From Agroathelia rolfsii (Eukaryota > Basidiomycota > Agaricomycetes > Amylocorticiales > Amylocorticiaceae): a stretch of DNA of 64,000 nucleotides. Shown piece by piece: positions 35,801 to 47,731 of this stretch; within the stretch, counting starts at the first letter, position 1; every line of letters starts with the position of its first letter. The DNA is taken from NCBI GenBank assembly GCA_018343915.1, contig JABRWF010000002.1:1488001-1552000 (forward strand). Reading direction: 5' to 3'. A program made the position numbers and the translations under genes. A model generated the notes under the pieces. It worked only from the letters and a program-made list of their open reading frames with translations. It had not been told where the DNA came from and did not search any database.

Positions 35801-36826
35801 TAACCGACGAGCTCGATGTCACCATCGCCTTTGCGGAGTTGGCAGTACAAAGAAACCTCGTGAGACCAATTATCACAGACGAGTACGTTCAATAAAACAC
35901 TTCTAAGAGTCAAAGCTAACATGAACGAAACGAAGCCTGTCGTATGAAATCGTCGATGGGCGTCATCCAACTGTAGAAATGGGTCTCCTGAAATCTGGCC
36001 AAACCTTCACTGCCAACTCGCTCCTGTTCACACCCGACTCGCGCCTGCACATGATCACGGGCCCAAACATGGCGGGCAAGAGCACCTACCTCCGGCAGAA
36101 CGCGTTGATAACCATATTGGCACAGATCGGCTCGTTTGTGCCCGCAAGCTACGCCAAAATCGGGATCGTCGACCAACTCTTCTCGCGTGTGGGTGCAAAA
36201 GATGATTTGTTCCGCGGGAGGAGTACGTTCATGGTCGAGATGATTGAGACGGCGGAGATTTTGAAGAGGGCTACTCCCAAGAGCCTGGTGAGTCTATCTG
36301 AAAAAAATTTGCCCTACTATTTGAAATATTGGAATACTCAATATTGTTTTTCTTTTTTTTTTAATGCAGGTTATCATGGATGAGGTTGGTCGTGGAACAA
36401 CAATGATGGATGGTCTTGCAATCGCATATGCAACTATACATCATTTGGTGACGCATAATCGCTGCCGCGCCCTATTCGCTACCCACTTCCACGAGCTATC
36501 CAGCATGCTTGGGTACGATACTGAGAGTGGGAAAGGCACCAATGCATTTAGCTCTGTCAACTTTTTCTGCACCGATGTAGATGAAACAGTTGTATGTGTT
36601 CTTGATATGTTCTCCATGTAACTGTTTTATGATGCTTATTTCCATTTCTGGTCGACAGGATGGACATTTCTCCTACTCACATATTGTCAAGTCAGGTGTG
36701 AACCGAAATAGTCATGGCTTAAAGGTGGCGCAAATCGCTGGTATGCCAAAGTCGGTGGTCGACATTGCTACTACTACGTTGGACACCTTGAAAGCCACGG
36801 CGACGATAACGTCTAATCCTATCTGA
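32838..36826 (+). CDS. MSH1: Mitochondrial DNA mismatch-repair protein Msh1 (MutS), 1102 aa
   Basis: Eleven exons: 32838-33129, 33221-33603, 33665-34598, 34679-35183, 35237-35328, 35384-35532, 35598-35687, 35761-35882, 35936-36287, 36370-36591, 36659-36826 (3309 nt). The Arg/Ala-rich N-terminus ([20 protein letters not shown]) looks like a mitochondrial presequence. MutS domain I follows with the mismatch-contacting Phe-x-Glu of TRVGQFYE, then [17 protein letters not shown], the lever region ([19 protein letters not shown]), Walker [10 protein letters not shown], Walker [12 protein letters not shown] and [10 protein letters not shown]. Msh1 repairs mismatches and limits recombination in mitochondrial DNA. 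The join of exon 1 to exon 2 needs a weak GTGGAC donor, so the first 97 codons are the least certain part. Confidence 0.92.
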
Positions 36827-37016
36827 TGTCAAACAATCCGTAGTTTCCTCTGCAAGAATCCAATATATAAAAATCATGTAATGCTGTCAATCTTCTTCGG
36901 CTATCATAATATGACTACTACGCGCTAATATTACTTACTACCTAATGCTATGCAACCAAGAAAAATGAATATCCCAGGCTCGTTAGTCATTATGCACAAA
37001 CAATTCGTAGAAGAAA

Positions 37017-39638
37017 TTACAAAGTGTAGATAAATTGGCTCCACTGGTCGCCTTTCTCCCTCCTTGCCTCATCAACAGATGCAAAATTCCCGTTCTTCTT
37101 ATCCGCGCGAGGGTTATCCACGCCTTCGATAACTTCATCACGTTCGCCTCGCAGACGCTTGCCATTTTCAATTCGCAAAAGGACGTAAAATATGAAAGAA
37201 CTGAGCCAGCCGATGGCGATATACATGAGCACAATTCCGTGACCCAATCTGGCACATATCAGGATGCGTCAGCCAGAGGTCGATGGATAGTCTCGATATC
37301 ATCATCACTTACCGATAGTGAGGCTTATCCTGAGATCTGTATACATTACTTGTCACGGCACCTTGAATATTGCCACTGGAAACATTTAAGAATAGTGTTA
37401 ACCCGAAGAAAAAACGATGTATAACTGACAATCCAATCGCCATGGCGAGGGTAACACCACGCTTGAGGCTACCTTCCGTATTTCCAGATACCCATGCGCT
37501 GTAGGAACAAGACGTAGCTCGTTAGCTGAGAGGGTATACACGACGAACACACGGCTAGGTGACGTACACTGAGTTTGCTATATTTGAATGGAAATTTGTT
37601 AGTTATGAGAAAACGCATGCACACGGGCTGTGGTCTCTTACGAATAGTCGGATAGATGGCTCTGGGGAAATAAATTAGGTATTGATTACGTGTATAGATT
37701 TTGGAAAACACGTACGATGCTGCTAGAAACACTGCAAAATAGGAGAGGGCAGCATTACTGGATGAAATGAGAATGATGTAGCCCACTAAACCGCTGCCGA
37801 ACAAGCACCTGAGTGATAATAATATATCAACGTCCAGAACATTCGAATCCTAAGTAGAAGACGACTTACATGTTAATTAGTCCTCTGGATCCGTGGAAGC
37901 GATCTCCTAAGAAACCGATGGCAAGAGTAACAAGACATGCCCAGGCATAAACTGGCACGGAGAGGAGATTGGCAGCGGTTGCCTTGTAGCCTTTTAATTG
38001 GGGAGCAAAAATATATGATCAGTACATTTAAGAGCAGTGCCTCTACGAAAACACCAACCGAGCTAGATGAAGAAGTGAATATGATTACCACAAAACTAAA
38101 GCTGATAAAGAGCTTACCTCGTTGATAATCGTAGGTGTAAACAGCGAGAAGGCAAACAATGGACCATCACTAAACGGAAACGGTTAGCATCGCCTTGAGT
38201 TTCTTAATTGTATGATTAACATACAAGCCAGCATACATGGCCACTAAACGGTTAGACGTTAGCATTTGAGCTTAGAAACGACTACAAATGATGAACCTAC
38301 TGGCGATCCATGTCTTCCAGTCTCGAATACTCTCCATTACGTATTTCCAGCGCATGTGTTCACCACCAGCGCTGAATTGCATATCAGCTTGAAGCTGCCT
38401 GATAACCCAGACCTCTTATCAACATAGGTTAGTTGACCATAATCACGATAAGAACCGTTCAGTGCTGAAAATAACGAACTTTCTGTTTCAGACAAGAACT
38501 TCGCAGTCTCTGGGAAATCCTCCACAATCCAAAACGATGCAATCGCCGCCAGGACAGTGAATAATCCTTCAAGTATGAAAATCCATGCCCATCCTATAAA
38601 TGGCCCAGTAATATTTCAGTGTCTCTGGTTGCGGGGGTTTGTCGGAGGCTTACCAGGTTTTCCGCCTATCCCATCCATGTTCTGTATGGCGGCTGCCAGG
38701 AGACCGCCTTTATAATACACAATTAGATTAAATTTATTAGATAAGATGAAATGCTTACTCACTAAATGCACCTGCAATGGTTGCGCTGGTGAAGAACACG
38801 GCTACCCGAGTACCCAACTGTGTTCGTTTGTACCAACTGTGAAAGGGAGCTATTTGCTTTTGATACTAAAAACTATAGGTAAAAATGCCCTACCAGGAGA
38901 GATAGTACACGATCCCAGGATATAAACCTATCATAGCCGAGTTAAGATTGACTAGATGAAAACGTATGGGGCCGAAAACATACCAGCTTCAAACAAGCCC
39001 AAGAGGATACGGACAGCTAGTAATACCACTAAGAACGGCTATACAGCATACAGTTTAGGATACATACTTATCAGGCCGCCATAGTCTTTAATGACACCGT
39101 GCATCGTCATTACAATACCCCAGCAAAGCATCATGCCAGAGAGCCATCTGGAAGGCCTCATCTTTTTCAACAGGATGTTACTGGCAGGCTACGATATCGC
39201 AATATTTCGTCATGAGAACATAGAAAGTTTATAATTGACACACTCACCTCCAAGAGAGAATATGGAAAGAAAAATACAGTCAGTGCAATGAGATATTGCT
39301 TGTCCGTAATGTGCAAATCCGCCCCCATATTGTATAGCTATATGGATAAATCAAATTCACTTCCAATATCCAACATCAAAGTTTCAAGAGAAAATCACCC
39401 TCGCATTGCCTATGGCGCCTCTATCCAAAAAATTGAGAAGGTACAATAAACCGAGGTAGGGCACAACATGCCAGTCGATGCGTCGCATCAACTTGCGCTC
39501 GTCTACCCCAGAGGTATCGACATCCGGCCTATAAACCCGCGAGTCAAGCGCTACTCTAGGGTGTTCTCCAGAGTCGTCGCTCTGGGGTACACGCTCTTGC
39601 GACAGCTTGACATCCTCGGCGGAATATTTCACAGACAT
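37017..39638 (-). CDS. MFS transporter, anion:cation symporter (allantoate permease-like) family, 518 aa
   Basis: Nineteen exons on the minus strand: 39399-39638, 39248-39337, 39068-39188, 38984-39016, 38894-38927, 38763-38836, 38654-38707, 38480-38593, 38301-38414, 38225-38243, 38118-38169, 38059-38062, 37870-37990, 37716-37808, 37642-37661, 37568-37577, 37430-37498, 37313-37375, 37017-37248 (1557 nt). Family marks are KLMRRIDWHVVPYLGLLYLL then NFLDRGAIGNARLYNMGADL in TM1, GLLAAAIQNMDGIGGKPGW, WAWIFILEGLFTVLAAI, YVMESIRDWKTWI and LGYKATAANLLSVPVYAW. Such proteins import organic anions such as allantoate, nicotinate or vitamins; the substrate is unknown here. Exons of 4 and 10 nt are needed to keep the frame. 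The ATG at 39638 is the first in frame. Confidence 0.92.
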
Positions 39639-40341
39639 GGAGGAAGTAGACAGAGCGCTTGGAAGGAGTGTAATGGAGGTAGGCACCGCCGACTTTCATC
39701 ATCACGAGTCCAAAATTTTTATAAAAATTACAGTTATCAGCGGCTAGTTAACTTAGTTCTGTTATCAGTCTGATAAATGAATAAGCGCCGTGCGTCTCTT
39801 GTTCTTATTTCCTATCGTCAGTCACACGGTGTATGCTTGTAACGAAACGAAGGAGAGTTGACCATGAATAGGTTCTTCCGGGTGCTTTCCGTTTGGACTT
39901 GCTGTCCTATCCGGAAAACACTCGCTGGACTGGACATCACAAAGCTGTTAAGTGCTCACAGCTTCAAGTGAATCAGGAGACATATTTCATAGTGATCCAG
40001 CTACTACCTGACTCGAATGTATTGAACATTACTCTTGGCGGAATGATGTAGCGACGGATACTATTCATTTAGTCAAAATTGAACACCGTATGGTAAATTC
40101 CTTGCCCCTAGCGTCAGCTTTCATTACAGTCAGGAACAAGTTGTTTGAAAGTCGTTCTGCTGACTTTCAAGTACAGCCTCTTTCACTCACAGACATGACA
40201 ATTATCAGCTACAAGGTCCTTTTTCGAGTTTAATGAAGAAATAAATGCATACACCTATAGAATGTATTCTGATCAAGATCGAGACCAGCGATTGAATTGG
40301 AGCTATGTTGAAGGATTGAAGAAATCAACAACACCTCCTTA
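39639..40341. other. Promoter region of the MFS gene
   Basis: About 700 bp between the transporter ATG and the UreD stop, both on the minus strand. AT-rich, with no gene seen. Confidence 0.5.
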
Positions 40342-41619
40342 TCAAAAAAACGCCCGACGATACATATCTAATCCAATCATATCCTTCAGTCCATCTAGCG
40401 CATCACGCAGCCAACGCTTGACAAGCTCTGATTCTTTCCCTGCAACACGCACAACAGCGCCGGCGCCTCCATCAACAGGACTGAATGACCAAATCAGGTC
40501 CTCTGGCCTCCGCTGGCGAAAAATGACAATGCGCCCATACGCTTCGGAAATCCGCTTGATTACGTCCTGAACCTTGGGTCCGTATAGAATTAGGACAGCA
40601 TAACATCCATAAGGCCTTAATGTATCCGCCAGTGACCGAGACGGGGGTACTGCTGTTGTCGACTCTAGACCATCGCCATCACCGGATCTAGAGGCACCAG
40701 CCACGAGCTGTGCGTCCAATAACTGCACATCCTTCGCCACCAGCCGTCTACCGACCCAGACCTCATTTAACGACCCATATCTCGTAAATGCCCATTCCTC
40801 GCCGATTGATGCGCGACCGGACGTGAGCCAGTCAAGCAAGACCAATGATGCCCCTCCTCCGCTATCACTATCTCCTCCAGCTCCACCAGCAAGTCGAAAG
40901 ATCTGCTTTTGGTGGTACGACGCATCGCGAAAACAGGTCACGGGACTGGGGAGGAGACAGAGCATACCCTCATCAGATGAAATATTCACAGTCAGCGTTT
41001 GCGAGGTGATAGTTTCTAGTCGATGTCTTCGTCCAGAGGAAGGGACTTGGGATACGGTGGCGACATTTGCTTTGTGTGTGTCAGGACGAAATTTGAACAC
41101 TTTCGTTGATCCCTAGAAGCAGAAAAGCAAAAGCAAAAAAGGTATTAATGTTTAAAAACGAAGAATAGCATATGTATCAACAAAAGTACGATAATAATAA
41201 GACCAATAAAGTGACTTCCAGATTGAAAATAGTAATTATGATAATCATAACCCAACTAACTGTTCTTATCATACCTGTGTGAGCATTACCAACGTACACC
41301 TCGCACCGATATCCACCACAAGATCAGTGCGATCGCCACTGACGAGCCCACCACCATATGCTAACACATAGAGCACCGCAACGTTATCCGCCACGGTACG
41401 AGGCGACAAGAGCTTCAGCGGATAAGTAGCAGATTGGCGAGAAAAGACAGCGGTGGAACCATGGGCTTCAATGGCGACTCTGCCTTGGCCCGCGGCAAGG
41501 GGCTCGACGATCAGAGATGGCGATGATGCATTTGAGTTCGAGCTCGATGGCGATGCGACGGCGGCGGGATCGACGGCTGCCAGCCTCAGTGAAGGAGACG
41601 AAGACGATGATAATTGCAT
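40342..41619 (-). CDS. URE4: Urease accessory protein UreD (UreH), 371 aa
   Basis: Two exons on the minus strand: 41275-41619 and 40342-41112 (1116 nt), joined as LVMLTQ-GSTKVFKFRP. UreD landmarks are YPLKLLSPR, VLYVLAYGGGLVSGDRTDL, then ISSDEGMLCLLPSPVTCF, YHQKQIFRLA, LVLLDWLTSGRASIGEEWAF and the C-terminal WLRDALDGLKDMIGLDMYRR. UreD acts with UreF and UreG to load nickel and CO2 into the urease active site in the cytosol; the Cryptococcus orthologue is called URE4. The gene implies that the organism makes an active urease, though urease itself is not in the window. Serine and alanine homopolymeric stretches extend the N-terminus. Confidence 0.92.
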
Positions 41620-42100
41620 TTTCCGACGGAAGCAAATGAGAGTTTGAGTGGGAGGCGTTCAAGGTATCATACTATTTGTCATAAAAGTTGCAAGCCTATA
41701 CAGCATACACATAACACAGAAAAGAGATAGCGTGAGAATGATAAAAAGGGAATATAATGAAAAAAGTGACAGAGAATGGAGATATTCAAAGGAGTGACGT
41801 AGGATATTTGCGTTCATGGAGAGTAGACAATAAAAGAAGAAAAAAAATCAGACCCACGATCCGAAAAAAGTAGAAGTAGAAGAGGTTGGGGGATGATGGA
41901 AGAGCAAAAGTAAAAAAAAAAAAAAAAAGAGGACATAGACATGTGGTGGGGAAGGACTAGATGAGACATGCACAAAGGTTATGAGGAAAACTGATGTCAA
42001 AGATCAGGACATACAAAACATCGAAAGTGATAGGCCTACCAAAGTAAAGAACACGAACACAAAATACCATTAATAAAAAAAGAGATAAAACGAGGAGAAA
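41620..42100. other. Promoter region of UreD / 3' flank of BYR4
   Basis: About 480 bp, A-rich on the plus strand, with an A tract near 41912-41928. No gene seen. Confidence 0.5.
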
Positions 42101-44930
42101 TCAATATCGGCGCGTAGCGAGCGCACGCAGTTCATAAAGATGCGACCTATTTGGAGCGGCGGTAGGAACGAGGTATGATGACCAGGGCTTCATTTCTGCA
42201 AGATGACGTTCCTGAGCGTCTCGGCATTTGTCGAAGAACTCATCGTCGACATCATAAACAATCGATCCGCGCGAACCACGGTCGCTACCGGCATCAGAGG
42301 TTCCGCGGATACGACTAGGTGCTGGACTTGGAGGCTCGATAGAGGTAGTTGACGAGGTGTCTTTGACACTGCTCACATCGGAGCGCGCGAGACCTGGCTG
42401 GAGCTGTTGGCTTGCCTTGATAGTGCCACCATTGGCCTCCCAGTCATCATCGTCCTCATCATCGGCCAGGTCAGCAAAGACATCCGGCTCCTCTTCATCA
42501 GGAGGCAAAGTCGATATCCAGCACATCTTGGCCGGATCAAACATCATGTTTCCAACAACACGAGCGCCGTTGGCAAACGTTCCAACAGGAGAGCCGATAG
42601 ACGAACCCGTAAGATGCGTGATGAGGGCTGGTCGCGTTGATGTGCCAGTAGCAACATCAAAGTCACGCAGGACCTGGTCGTTGCCTTCCCATCGTAGTGT
42701 TTGTGGGTTCCATTTCATCTCACCCACCACTGCCACAAGATAAGCAACTCTATTCCATATTAGGGGAGGTCAGAGAACTTGCCTTTAGGGGAATTCGCTC
42801 CACCCAGGTTACGTATCAGCTTAGGCTTTTGTCGCATTCCTACCGGTGATCCCACCTTCTTCTTCTTCGTTGGCAGAGAGGGATCAGTTACGGTCATGGC
42901 TACAGTCATGGTAGCTTTAGGCGGAAACTCAATACGACTTGTACGCCGTAGTGAGTTGATCGGAGCAGGTGCCTTACGAGGAGGCGAGGCTAACATGTGT
43001 TGTCAGCATGAACAAAAATAAAGCAAATAAGACAACTTCTGAGTTTAACCAAATCCGTACCTGGTGTTCGGCCACTTGGCTCGAGACAGACTTTTTTACT
43101 ACTGCTGCCTGCAGGCTTAGGCGCGTCTTCCAACGTTTTTGCAGAGTAGGTGCCTCCTGGGATCCGGTTCCCATACCCCTTTGGCGCTACTCGATACTGG
43201 CTTTCTTTATCACGATCTGTGGGCAAGTCTTCGAACCCATCCAGCTCTGTACCATCGCCGTATAGACGAGGTCGTTTTGGTTTTCGTAACAGCCTAGGTG
43301 CCACTGGTGGCGACGGCTTCGGTGATGGTGCTGTACTTCGAGACTTGTTAGAAAGCGACGAGGGCGGTCGCGGTGGTGGTGGTAGTGGTGCATTCTTGAT
43401 AGAACTACCACTCGACCCGGATACCGGAGATCCAGGGAAAACGGACGCTATCGAGGGGCGCGATTTCAGACGCATGGTGGTTGGCATCGTCAAGCGATGG
43501 GCCGGAGAGTTGGATGAAGGTGTCGAAGGGCGGCTAGGATCGATTTCCATCCCATGAATCCGACTCGTCGAGCTGGTATGTACTTTGGCTCTTGATGCGG
43601 CAGTGGGTGCATCATATCGAGCGTATTTGACAGATGCACTACTTGAAGATGTACTGGCCACAGGTTGCGAATTGGGGTCCATGAGTGATGATAAGGACGC
43701 TTTGCGCGTCAATCTTCGTTGTGTTGCAGGCGGCGTGGGAGCTTTGAGTGCAGAATGTGATTTTTGGCCCCTGACGCTGGAAGATTTAGACTTGTGAGAA
43801 CGAGATGAGCCACTAGAGCCTGTCTGTGCAGTGAAAACCCCCTGAGACGTCTGTGACCGCAGCGGTGGCATAGGTTTCAGTGGTGGCGAAGGCGAAAGCC
43901 GAAGCCTCTCAAGCTGCCGCGCCGATGAGACCGGAGGATTTGTAGGAGATTTTGCACGATCAACTTTTGAGCGTGATGGAGCTCGAAGAGATGGAGGAAA
44001 GCGTGAGGGAGCACTTTTACTGCGATCATGAGTAGACTTATTCTTGTTTGCTTCTCTTGTCTTGATCACCAATCGGCTGGGACTGAAGTCAACATCATCG
44101 TCGATCACGAGGCCCATCTCGAAGTCATCTTCAGGATTCGGGCTTGCTGTCTTGGAATGGGTGTCTCCCAACTGAATTTTCTTCTTCATCTCGAGGATTT
44201 TCGTCAACTGTTTGGCACCATGACCTGTCTCAAACAGGTCGGTAGGGATGACTAGGCCTTCGAGATCGCCCTCATCTTCATCATCGTCTGTTTCCGACTC
44301 GCCCTGTGAAGCAGACGATACCGAATTGGATGATGGGAAGGTGTCGTTGAAACCAAGGGTGGAGTATGCGTCAGATGATGACTGTGACGACGTAGTGTGA
44401 TCCTTGTCACCCCACTCAAGGGAATTTTTTGACGACCTATGTACCAATGACAACGGGGCCAGGGACAGCGTCGTCAAGTCCTGCGGTAACAAGAAGGCTT
44501 CTTCGAGATCCTCGTCCATTTCCGTGGGCGAGTCAGCGAGAGGCTTGGGTTTGGTGGATACCGCAGCGAGACAAGCGATTTTGATGGTCGATATCCCTTC
44601 GTCGTCATCAATTTCGTCCAGCGAGTCCTCCTCGAGCGTAGTGCTAACTTTACGAGGCATGGATGTAAAAGTGATCATCCTAGATTGGCCCTGTGCTGGA
44701 GTCCGAGACAAATCCGACCTTGCGGCTATGCCGGCAACGATAGCGCGGGCCCTGGCACCGGCGCTATTAGCAGTCAAGTCAACCTTGAGGTTCATTTCGA
44801 CATCCCAGTCCTCGTCTTCGTCGTCCTTATCGGACTCTGCATCGAGAGGCGAGTCGTCGGGAATGTCGAAGTCTGTATCAGCCCATTCTTCTCTGGCGGC
44901 ATGGCCGGTGGGTGCGGGAACAGTGGTCAT
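42101..44930 (-). CDS. BYR4: Cytokinesis regulator Byr4/Bfa1 (two-component GAP subunit), 901 aa
   Basis: Three exons on the minus strand: 43061-44930, 42783-42989, 42101-42729 (2706 nt). The N-terminus is acidic (DWDVEMNLKVDL), and the middle is Ser/Pro-rich. The conserved C-terminal part has DLPTDRDKESQYRVAPKGYG, KPKLIRNLGG, VVGEMKWNPQTLRWEGND, GNMMFDPAKMCWIS and an acidic DEEEPDVF with a final YVDDEFFDKC-like helix. Byr4/Bfa1 scaffolds Cdc16/Bub2 at spindle pole bodies to inhibit the Spg1/Tem1 GTPase, delaying mitotic exit or septation. The assignment rests on the C-terminal motif set. Intron 2 (42730-42782) begins GCAAGT, a GC..AG intron; without splicing the frame stops within seven codons. 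Confidence 0.85.
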
Positions 44931-45594
44931 GAGAGGAGAGAGAAAATTAAAAGAGAGGGAAAGGTAAAGGAAACGAGATTAAGCCCGATGAGACAAAAGT
45001 AGGGGGAGAACAGTAGAGTAGAGACGAAAGACAAAAGAGAATAGACAAGGATGGCCTGGGATTGAGACACAGGTCAATGGGGGATAGTTGCTCTGGCCGT
45101 GGGGAAGAGCAAAAGGCAAACTAAAACATGAGGGGATTGCGATATATATGAGAAGGATCGGAGTAGGATAATGCGCGTTCGAAAGCGCAGTTGAGGGGTA
45201 CAATAGACGGTGCTCTTGAAGCGGGGAGGTCTTGCAGATGACGGTGATGTAGCTGGATGGAGTCCTCGTGGAAGTATGCCCGATTTCCTACAAAACAGCG
45301 GCACATTTAGGAGTCACACCACTCCATTGTCACATAGGGTCACATCCCATCCTCCTCCAAATATTTGGTCACTCCGTTTTATATGTCAACAAACGTATCC
45401 AATAGCATAGCATAACGTCTATTCTATAATCCCTACGACTATTGGTTCCACAGCTCCAACTGGCCTGAGCATCCTATATTCCACAGCTTAGTACACCAGC
45501 TAGTATTGATTTGCATGCGGTGAATTGACATCAATCGTATCCTGGCGCAAGCTGACGGTAAGAGTTGTCTGATACAGCAGACTCGGACGGGCTC
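44931..45594. other. Promoter region of BYR4
   Basis: About 660 bp between the BYR4 ATG and the ICP55 stop. Open frames on the minus strand show no family features. Confidence 0.45.
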
Positions 45595-47593
45595 CTAAAA
45601 AGCCTCGAATCCGAGCATGCCGGCGCATGCTCCTTCCACGTCCACGATCTAATCGCCATTAGTTGATACACTAATTGTAGCATGCCATAGAAGCTTACCT
45701 CTTTGGGTGCACTTGCGGTAAGAATGACAGGGTGTGTTTCACCTACAAGCACCTCATCCTATACGAAACATGAGTATTTAAAATGCAAGAGCAATAATAA
45801 TAATAATATACATACCTCGATGCGAATGCCGAGGTTGTGGTAATGCGCCGGGAAGATTGGGTCAGGAGGCACATACACCCCAGGCTCGACGGTAACCACC
45901 ATTCCTGCTCGCAGCCTGCCACCATTTTTAAAATCGAACGTTCAATTTAGCCGTCCGTGAGAGAAAACTTACTTGGCTGTTCGATCCTCGCCCGTGCTCT
46001 CATGCAGGTCCATACCAATTCCGTGCCCAACATAGTGGGGATACAGTTTGTCGATTAGACCATGTCTGCTCAAGTTAAAGCCTAGACCCTCTAGTTCCTT
46101 CTTCAGCAATCTAACCGACTCCCAATGCAAGCCTTGCAGGGAAAGTCCCGACTGCTCGGTGCACATAGTAATCAACGTCTTTTGGACATTCAGGACGGCC
46201 GAATACAGCTCCTTTTGTGCAGGGGTAAATCCTGTTGGTGAGACAGGGAATGTGCGTGCTGAGGGAAGTACATTAATAACCATTTTCCTGTGAAGCTCCA
46301 AGAATAATGTAACTGACTGATGTCAGATGCATAGCCGCTATCAGACGCATATATTGAGCATTTAAAGGCAAATTTTCGAAAGAAGCACTCTTACTTATAT
46401 TCACACCCAGCATCGAGTAACACCATCTCTCCGTCTTGCAAGAGTTGATCATTATTAGTATAATGGATTATAAGAGAGTTAGGTCCCGAGGCAACGACGG
46501 GCACATATGCTGGTCGTTGAGAACCTTCTCGGGCACATAAATATTCAAAATGCGCTTGTACAGCGTGTTCTGACATTCCAGGCTCCGCAAAGCGCATAGT
46601 CTGAGACGAGATGTTAGGATGAAAATTCCATTGATGATAGTCAAATATTCACCTTTCCATGTGCTCGTCCAGATATGTTTCCCGCAACGCGCATGAGAGC
46701 TTGCTCCGCAGGGGACTTGACCGCACGAAACTTGGCTAACTACGCCACAGGATAAATATTGATAGATCAAAAAAATCATGATTTGGCCCAAGACATACCT
46801 CCTTGCCTAATGCTCTTCTCGTCTTGCTACCTAGCCCAATAGCATCAAACACCTCCGTCGAATTAACCGCATCTGTCTCACTAGACGTGTGCACGCTCTG
46901 GAGCGCCTGCAGTATACTCGATCGTCTCCTCTTCCCATATGACGGTGGCAAGTCTACAAATACCGTATCATATTTCGGCAGTGCGCTCTTGAGAAACGAA
47001 GCGAGGTTAATGGCAGGGTATGATGCATCAAGACCAAACATGTCTTTCGCATGAGCGTGTGACGTGCGTGCGCCATCCCAGAGACGCTGGGATGCATCAT
47101 GTGGTGAGTGAAAGAGTGTGAAAATGTATCCTCTTGATGTTGAAGGTGCCTTCTCCAGCACTAGCGCTGAAGCGGGTTCATGGAAGCCGGAGAGGTATGC
47201 AAAGTCAGAATTCTGACGATACTTGTAGCTTCCTTGCCAATACGCATGAGCATTTGAAAAATGGCGTGTCGATGGCGGGGCTTTAGGGGCTTACAAAATA
47301 TCTGGGGAGAAATTCAATCCGCCATCAGTTTCCCCTCGCTAATTTGTAGTGACGAAATGTAAGGTACACTAAGACGCACTTGAACTCTGGTACTTGATAG
47401 GAGCGGCGACAGCCACCACAATACTATTATCGGGGAGACTGTCGACGAGCTGCTTCCTACGCAAATGATATTCCAGCTGAGTGATGCCCGGTGTAAGCTC
47501 CTTGGCAGAGAGCAGGTGAGAATGGGAGCCAAAGGCAGGCTGGCCAAACTGCGACGGCTTCAAGTTTCGGATGAGTCCACTGGCGAGAGACAT
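45595..47593 (-). CDS. ICP55: Intermediate-cleaving peptidase Icp55 / Xaa-Pro aminopeptidase 3, 487 aa
   Basis: Ten exons on the minus strand: 47380-47593, 47295-47301, 46799-47228, 46653-46739, 46395-46600, 46318-46337, 45973-46258, 45816-45915, 45699-45758, 45595-45648 (1464 nt). The N-terminal block FGQPAFGSHSHLL, ITQLEYHLRRKQL is characteristic of the Icp55/XPNPEP3 group. The dimetal ligands of peptidase family M24 are all present: Asp in VLLDAG, Asp in SDITRTFP, His in GHGIGMDLH, Glu in TVEPGVYV and Glu in GIRIEDEV. Icp55 removes one residue after MPP cleavage of mitochondrial precursors and so stabilises them. Exon 2 is a 7-nt microexon supplying the N-I-F of NIFYKYRQNSDFAYLSGF. It diverges from SPT4 across only 138 bp. 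Confidence 0.94.
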
Positions 47594-47731
47594 TATGAGA
47601 GGAGACGCATGGCATAGCCACCCACCACAACTCTGTATATTACATACTTACAGCGGCCTTCTTTGCCTTTAACTGCTCTAACGGCTCACTCCAATCCGCT
47701 TATTTACACCCGGACGCTCTTGAACTCGAAA
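47594..47731. promoter_or_regulatory. Compact bidirectional promoter ICP55/SPT4
   Basis: Only 138 bp separate the two divergent ATGs, so both promoters and 5' UTRs must overlap. No clear TATA box is seen. Confidence 0.6.

Noticed and set aside
38991..39067. A 39-bp intron in the MFS gene ending at the CTTAG near 39029
   Set aside because: A 51-bp intron ending at 39017 (CTAG) keeps the same phase, matches normal intron length here and gives the more typical YGGLITVRILLGL.
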